Positions 5,189 through 5,486 of a stretch of 5,486 bases of DNA are shown piece after piece. This DNA is from Candidatus Woesearchaeota archaeon (lineage in GTDB: Archaea > Nanobdellota > Nanobdellia > Woesearchaeales > GW2011-AR9), in the NCBI GenBank assembly GCA_016181345.1, contig JACOZM010000057.1, forward strand, positions 1 through 5,486, given 5' to 3'. Position 1 is the first letter of the stretch, and each line of letters begins with the position of its first letter. The notes under the pieces are model-generated. The model had not been told where the DNA came from, made no database searches, and was given only the letters and a program-made list of their open reading frames with translations. Position numbers and translations under genes: made by a program.

Positions 5189-5254
5189 TTAATTGCCTAT
5201 GGCTGGTTTTCATCTGAGAAACTTCTTTCGGAGATGATCACCTTTTCAGGCTAA
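5189..5254 (-). promoter_or_regulatory. Leader hairpin 2 upstream of uL3
   Basis: Minus-strand RNA folds into a long stem with matched internal loops. GAAA (5226-5229) pairs with UUUC (5218-5221) around loop GAAG; UCAUCU (5232-5237) with AGAUGA (5210-5215); GGU (5240-5242) with ACC (5205-5207); GCCU with AGGC (5195-5198); and UUA (5252-5254) with UAA (5189-5191). The internal loops CC/UC and GA/AA are symmetrical, the latter allowing purine-purine pairs. The base of the stem runs into the AAGGAG at 5185-5190, so folding could affect access to that site. No known RNA family was recognised. Confidence 0.45.
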
Positions 5255-5314
5255 CCCTTCTAAATACTTTGCCAGTCGTGCTGACCAGTTTATTTAGCGG
5301 ATTTTCTCTGAGAA
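5205..5314. repeat. Dispersed imperfect direct repeat in the uL3 upstream region
   Basis: On the + strand GGTTTTCATCTGAGAA (5205-5220) and GGATTTTCTCTGAGAA (5299-5314) match at 13 of 16 positions. The second copy contains the palindrome TTCTCTGAGAA (5304-5314), which lies between the TATA box and the predicted RNA start. The first is the 3' arm of leader hairpin 2. The similarity may reflect a shared binding site or chance. Confidence 0.35.
5260..5297 (-). promoter_or_regulatory. Leader hairpin 1 upstream of uL3
   Basis: In minus-strand RNA CUAAAUA (5291-5297) pairs perfectly with UAUUUAG (5260-5266). Inside it CUGGUC pairs with GACUGG around the loop AGCAC, using four Watson-Crick and two G-U pairs. 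On the + strand those two wobbles become C-A mismatches, so the structure favours a minus-strand RNA. It begins about where the transcript from the TATA box at 5324-5331 should start. Confidence 0.45.
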
Positions 5315-5323
5315 CGCGGTTTG

Positions 5324-5338
5324 TTTATATAGATTGCG
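5324..5338 (-). promoter_or_regulatory. Probable TATA box and BRE of the ribosomal-protein operon
   Basis: The minus strand reads CGCAATC followed directly by TATATAAA (5331-5324). The octamer is a strong archaeal TATA box; the bases before it resemble the BRE pattern cRnAAnT, which favours minus-strand orientation, toward uL3. On the + strand the same octamer reads TTTATATA but is preceded by G/T-rich bases, a poor BRE. With the usual spacing RNA would start near 5300, leaving a leader of about 205 nt before uL3, and the first leader hairpin would begin within a few bases of that point. Confidence 0.5.
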
Positions 5339-5408
5339 GTGGAGAAAGTGTAAAATCTCATCGTGAACATAATAATTTTATTGCGAAATTGGTTTTAGAA
5401 ATGAATAA

Positions 5409-5427
5409 GGAAAAGAAAAAAGAAGAG
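5409..5427 (-). terminator. T-rich tract, possible transcription terminator
   Basis: The minus strand reads CTCTTCTTTTTTCTTTTCC, a pyrimidine tract with a run of six T. Archaeal RNA polymerase commonly terminates at such tracts without a hairpin. It would end transcription of a gene lying to the right, before the uL3 promoter at 5324-5338. Confidence 0.3.
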
Positions 5428-5434
5428 ATATAAA
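5428..5434 (-). promoter_or_regulatory. Second TATA-like box upstream of uL3
   Basis: The minus strand reads TTTATAT within CTTTATATC. It is a fair TATA match. A transcript from it would start near 5404 inside the T-rich tract, which makes it a less convincing promoter than the one at 5324-5338. It could also act on the + strand (GATATAAAG). Confidence 0.2.
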
Positions 5435-5440
5435 GATTTA

Positions 5441-5486
5441 TTATGAACTTTCTACCTTAGCCTTACAAGTAGACTCGTCACCACCT
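5441..5486 (-). CDS. Possible 3' end of a neighbouring gene (partial)
   Basis: The minus strand is open from the window edge to TAA at 5441-5443 and would encode ...GGDESTCKAKVESS. Fifteen open codons at an edge are expected by chance about half the time, so this is only suggestive. A T-rich tract follows the stop by some 14 bp, as is common at archaeal gene ends. No family was recognised. Confidence 0.2.
   Translation of the reverse strand, partial: GGDESTCKAKVESS

Noticed and set aside
5212..5284. Possible box C/D small RNA on the + strand (GATGATC near 5233 and CTGA near 5280).
   Set aside because: The C box lacks the required G (ATGATCA instead of RTGATGA) and no paired D'/C' boxes are evident.
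5290..5370. A minus-strand ATG ORF of 26 codons (MFTMRFYTFST...).
   Set aside because: It has no ribosome-binding site, overlaps the TATA box and the predicted transcription start, and resembles nothing known.
5278..5433. A + strand ORF of about 51 codons from GTG 5278, ending ...VLEMNKEKKKEEI.
   Set aside because: No ribosome-binding site, non-ATG start, no recognised family, and it runs antisense to the probable operon promoter and leader. Its open length is easily reached by chance.
5094..5486. Possible tRNA, 5S, SRP or RNase P RNA in the upstream region.
   Set aside because: No T-loop GGTTCGAAT-like sequence, no cloverleaf, no SRP GGAAG-type or RNase P core motifs were found.

Overview
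This window holds the first part of an archaeal ribosomal-protein operon, read entirely from the minus strand. From right to left (the direction of transcription) the genes are uL3 (4140-5093), uL4 (3337-4143), uL23 (2954-3301), uL2 (2237-2929), uS19 (1733-2113), uL22 (885-1682) and uS3 (16-882). The order matches the conserved S10/spc-type cluster. The proteins are of the archaeal/eukaryotic type: a long uL3, a uL4 with archaeal/eukaryotic-style motifs, and a uS19 related to eukaryotic S15. No S10 gene lies upstream of uL3, which is also usual in archaea. The AT-rich sequence, Lys-rich proteins and TATA-like boxes suggest a small-genome archaeon, possibly of the DPANN group (Woesearchaeota/Pacearchaeota-like). 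That placement is an inference; no rRNA is present to test it.

All seven proteins go into the ribosome. uL3, uL4 and uL2 bind 23S rRNA around the peptidyl-transferase centre and tunnel. uL22 and uL23 sit at the tunnel and its exit. uS19 and uS3 belong to the small-subunit head. Junctions vary: uL3/uL4 overlap by 4 bp, uL22/uS3 are 2 bp apart, uL23/uL2 are 24 bp apart, uL4/uL23 are 35 bp apart across a 32-bp tandem duplication, uS19/uL22 are 47 or more bp apart in AT-rich sequence, and uL2/uS19 have a gap of about 120 bp. Three proteins carry low-complexity extensions: a Lys-rich N-terminus on uL23, a roughly 125-residue Lys/Glu then His-rich tail on uL22, and a roughly 88-residue Lys-rich then acidic tail on uS3.

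The main unexplained structure is in two non-coding stretches. (1) The 393 bp upstream of uL3 (5094-5486) contains a minus-strand TATA box with a BRE-like element, two consecutive hairpins starting at the predicted RNA 5' end, a 13-codon GTG mini-ORF with a good Shine-Dalgarno sequence, and a tandem pair of 12-bp near-palindromes close to the uL3 start. (2) The uL2-uS19 gap contains a 64-nt multi-stem hairpin whose 3' arm overlaps a perfect 9-bp hairpin next to the uS19 start, so the two cannot form together. Both look like candidate cis-acting control elements. They were found by eye only and are not recognised as any known family. The last about 50 bases at the right edge may hold the 3' end of another minus-strand gene, but the evidence is weak.
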